The notes beneath the pieces are model-generated. The model was given only the letters and a program-made list of their open reading frames with translations. It ran no database searches and was not told the origin of the DNA. This document shows, piece after piece, positions 62,701-64,000 of a stretch of DNA of 64,000 nt. The stretch comes from Penium margaritaceum (lineage: Eukaryota; Streptophyta; Zygnematophyceae; Desmidiales; Peniaceae): positions 509,574 through 573,573 of the forward strand of contig SZWC01000103.1 of the NCBI GenBank assembly GCA_023375785.1. Direction: 5' to 3'. Position numbers and translations under genes: made by a program. Position 1 is the first letter of the stretch, and each line of letters opens with the position of its first letter.

Positions 62701-64000
62701 GCATGTGCCACTGACCATGACCACAATGTTTAACAAGTGACTTTAACTTATATGAGTTGTAACACGAGTCAGCAACAGTCAGAGTGCCCAATCACGGTTC
62801 AGATGTACTAGGCATGACATTGCACGTATAACCAAGGTCAAAAACCGGTGGCTTGGCACGGCTTCTGTGTGCAATGCCTTCACAAAGTTGGCATGTGCCT
62901 CTGACCATGACCACAAAGTCTACCAAGTACCTGAAACGGTTATGAATATTAACACGAGTCAGCCACGGGCAGAGTGTCCAATCACAGTGCATATGTACTA
63001 GGCATGATGTTGCAGGTGCAAACAAGGTATAATAATATTGGCTCGGTGTGGCTATTGTGCGCAATGCCTTGACAAAGCTGGCATGTGCCACTGACCATGA
63101 CCACAAATGTATCCAAGTGACTTTCACTTCTATTGATCATAACACGAGTCAGCAACGGTCAGAGGGTCCAATCACAGTGCAGATGTTCTAGGAATAATCT
63201 TCCAGGTTCAAACAAGGTTGAATGCTGGTGGCTCGATGTGGCTATTGTGCACAATGCCTTGACAAAGTTGGCACGTGCAACTGACCGTGACCACAAATGT
63301 TTACCAAGTGACTTTAACTTCCACGACTTGTAACACGAGTCAGCCCAGCGTGCCCAATCACAGTGCACATCTAATATGCATGACCTTGCAGGTCATTACA
63401 GGGTCAAACACCGGTGTCCTGGCAAGGTTATTGTGTGCAATGCCTTGACAAAGTTGGCATGTGCCACTGACCATGACCACAAAGTTTACCAAGTACCTTA
63501 AACGGCTATGAATCGTAACACGACTCAGCCACGGTCAGAGTGTCCAATCACAGTGAAAATACACTGGGCATGGCCTTGCAGGTATAAACAAATTAGAATA
63601 CTGGTGGCTCGGTGTGGCTGTTGTACACAATGCCTTGACAAATATGGCATGTGCTTCTGACCATGACCACATATGTATCCAAGTGACGTTTACTTCTATT
63701 GATCATAATACGAGTCAGCCACGGTCAGAGTGTCCAATCACAGTGCAGATGTACTAGGCATGATCTTGCAGGTATAAGCAATGTAGAATACTAGTGGCTC
63801 GGTGTGGCTATTGTGCGCAATACCTAGACAAAGTTGGCATGTGCCACTGACCATGACCACAAATGTATCCAAGTGACTTTTACTTCTATTGATCATAACA
63901 CGAGTCAGCCACGGTCCGAGTGGCCAATCACAGTGCAGATGTACTAGGCATGATCTTGCACGTGCAAACTAGGTAAAATACTGGTGGCTCGGTGTGGCTA
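59701..64000 (+). repeat. 190-bp satellite array, block 7
   Basis: About 22-23 monomers, continuing in phase from block 6 after element C and running off the end of the window. It contains a four-copy near-identical amplification around 61.5-62.3 kb. I see no gene or other insertion in it. Confidence 0.97.
61440..62320 (+). repeat. One monomer type amplified about four times
   Basis: The private phrase CCATGTCCACAAAGTTCACC recurs with core words at 61561, 61751, 61941 and 62131, an exact 190-bp step. The variant stretch ACACATATAGTATACATGACC appears near 61470, 61850, 62040 and 62230. Copies are almost identical apart from one monomer (about 61630-61740) of M3 type inserted after the first, so the unit also shows patchwork exchange. 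Confidence 0.88.

Noticed and set aside
1-64000. CRISPR-like or bacterial repeat array
   Set aside because: The period is 190 bp, the whole monomer repeats and no unique spacers exist; eukaryotic LTR elements surround it.
1-64000. tRNA- or 5S-derived origin of the satellite (GCAGGTTCAAAC resembles a B box)
   Set aside because: Only a partial B-box-like word in some monomers, no A box at a proper distance and no cloverleaf; not supported.

Overview
The window is heterochromatin-like repeat DNA with no host protein-coding gene and no RNA gene that I can support. About 52.2 kb of the 64 kb (roughly 82%, about 275 monomers) is one head-to-tail satellite with a 190-bp period, always in the same orientation. 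It is interrupted by two kinds of mobile DNA. One is a 487-bp, AT-rich, terminal-inverted-repeat (MITE-like) element present three times. The other is three LTR retrotransposon fossils clustered between 42.5 and 59.7 kb.

Organism: the three LTR elements have primer binding sites reading TGGTATCAGARC-like next to the LTR. This matches the 3' end of plant initiator-methionine tRNA (...GCUCUGAUACCA). The animal and budding-yeast tRNA ends that I know differ from it. Together with 5-bp target duplications, this suggests Ty1/copia-type elements in a land plant or another streptophyte. The taxon is inferred and I cannot name the species. The setting is most likely centromeric, pericentromeric or knob heterochromatin.

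Layout: 1-9597 satellite with a duplicated ~2.53-kb segment; 9598-10084 MITE copy 1; 10085-14564 satellite; 14565-15051 MITE copy 2; 15052-17127 satellite; 17128-17614 MITE copy 3; 17615-42493 satellite, the longest run; 42494-46512 complete-looking but non-autonomous LTR element on the plus strand; 46513-51388 satellite; 51389-53634 an LTR element on the minus strand that lacks one end; 53635-55622 satellite; 55623-59700 complete-looking non-autonomous LTR element on the minus strand; 59701-64000 satellite. Single N characters at 7243, 7707, 8523 and 11237 and a 12-N run at 38132-38143 mark assembly joins.

Satellite organisation: monomers fall into three linked types. M1 has the head CACATCTAATATGC and the tail ACCTTAAACGGCTATG. 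M2 has the head CAGATATACTGGG and the tail ATGTATCC...TCTATTGATC. M3 has the head CAGATGTACTAGG and the tail GACTTTAACTTCTACG. They often follow each other as a 570-bp trimer, and longer higher-order units (760, 1140, ~2530-2560 bp) sit on top. Much of the variation between monomers is CpG to TpG or CpA, as expected of methylated DNA. A conserved core of about 57 bp carries two dyad symmetries. The most interesting signal is the MITE, which has become part of a satellite higher-order unit and spread with it. All counts and percentages here are by eye.
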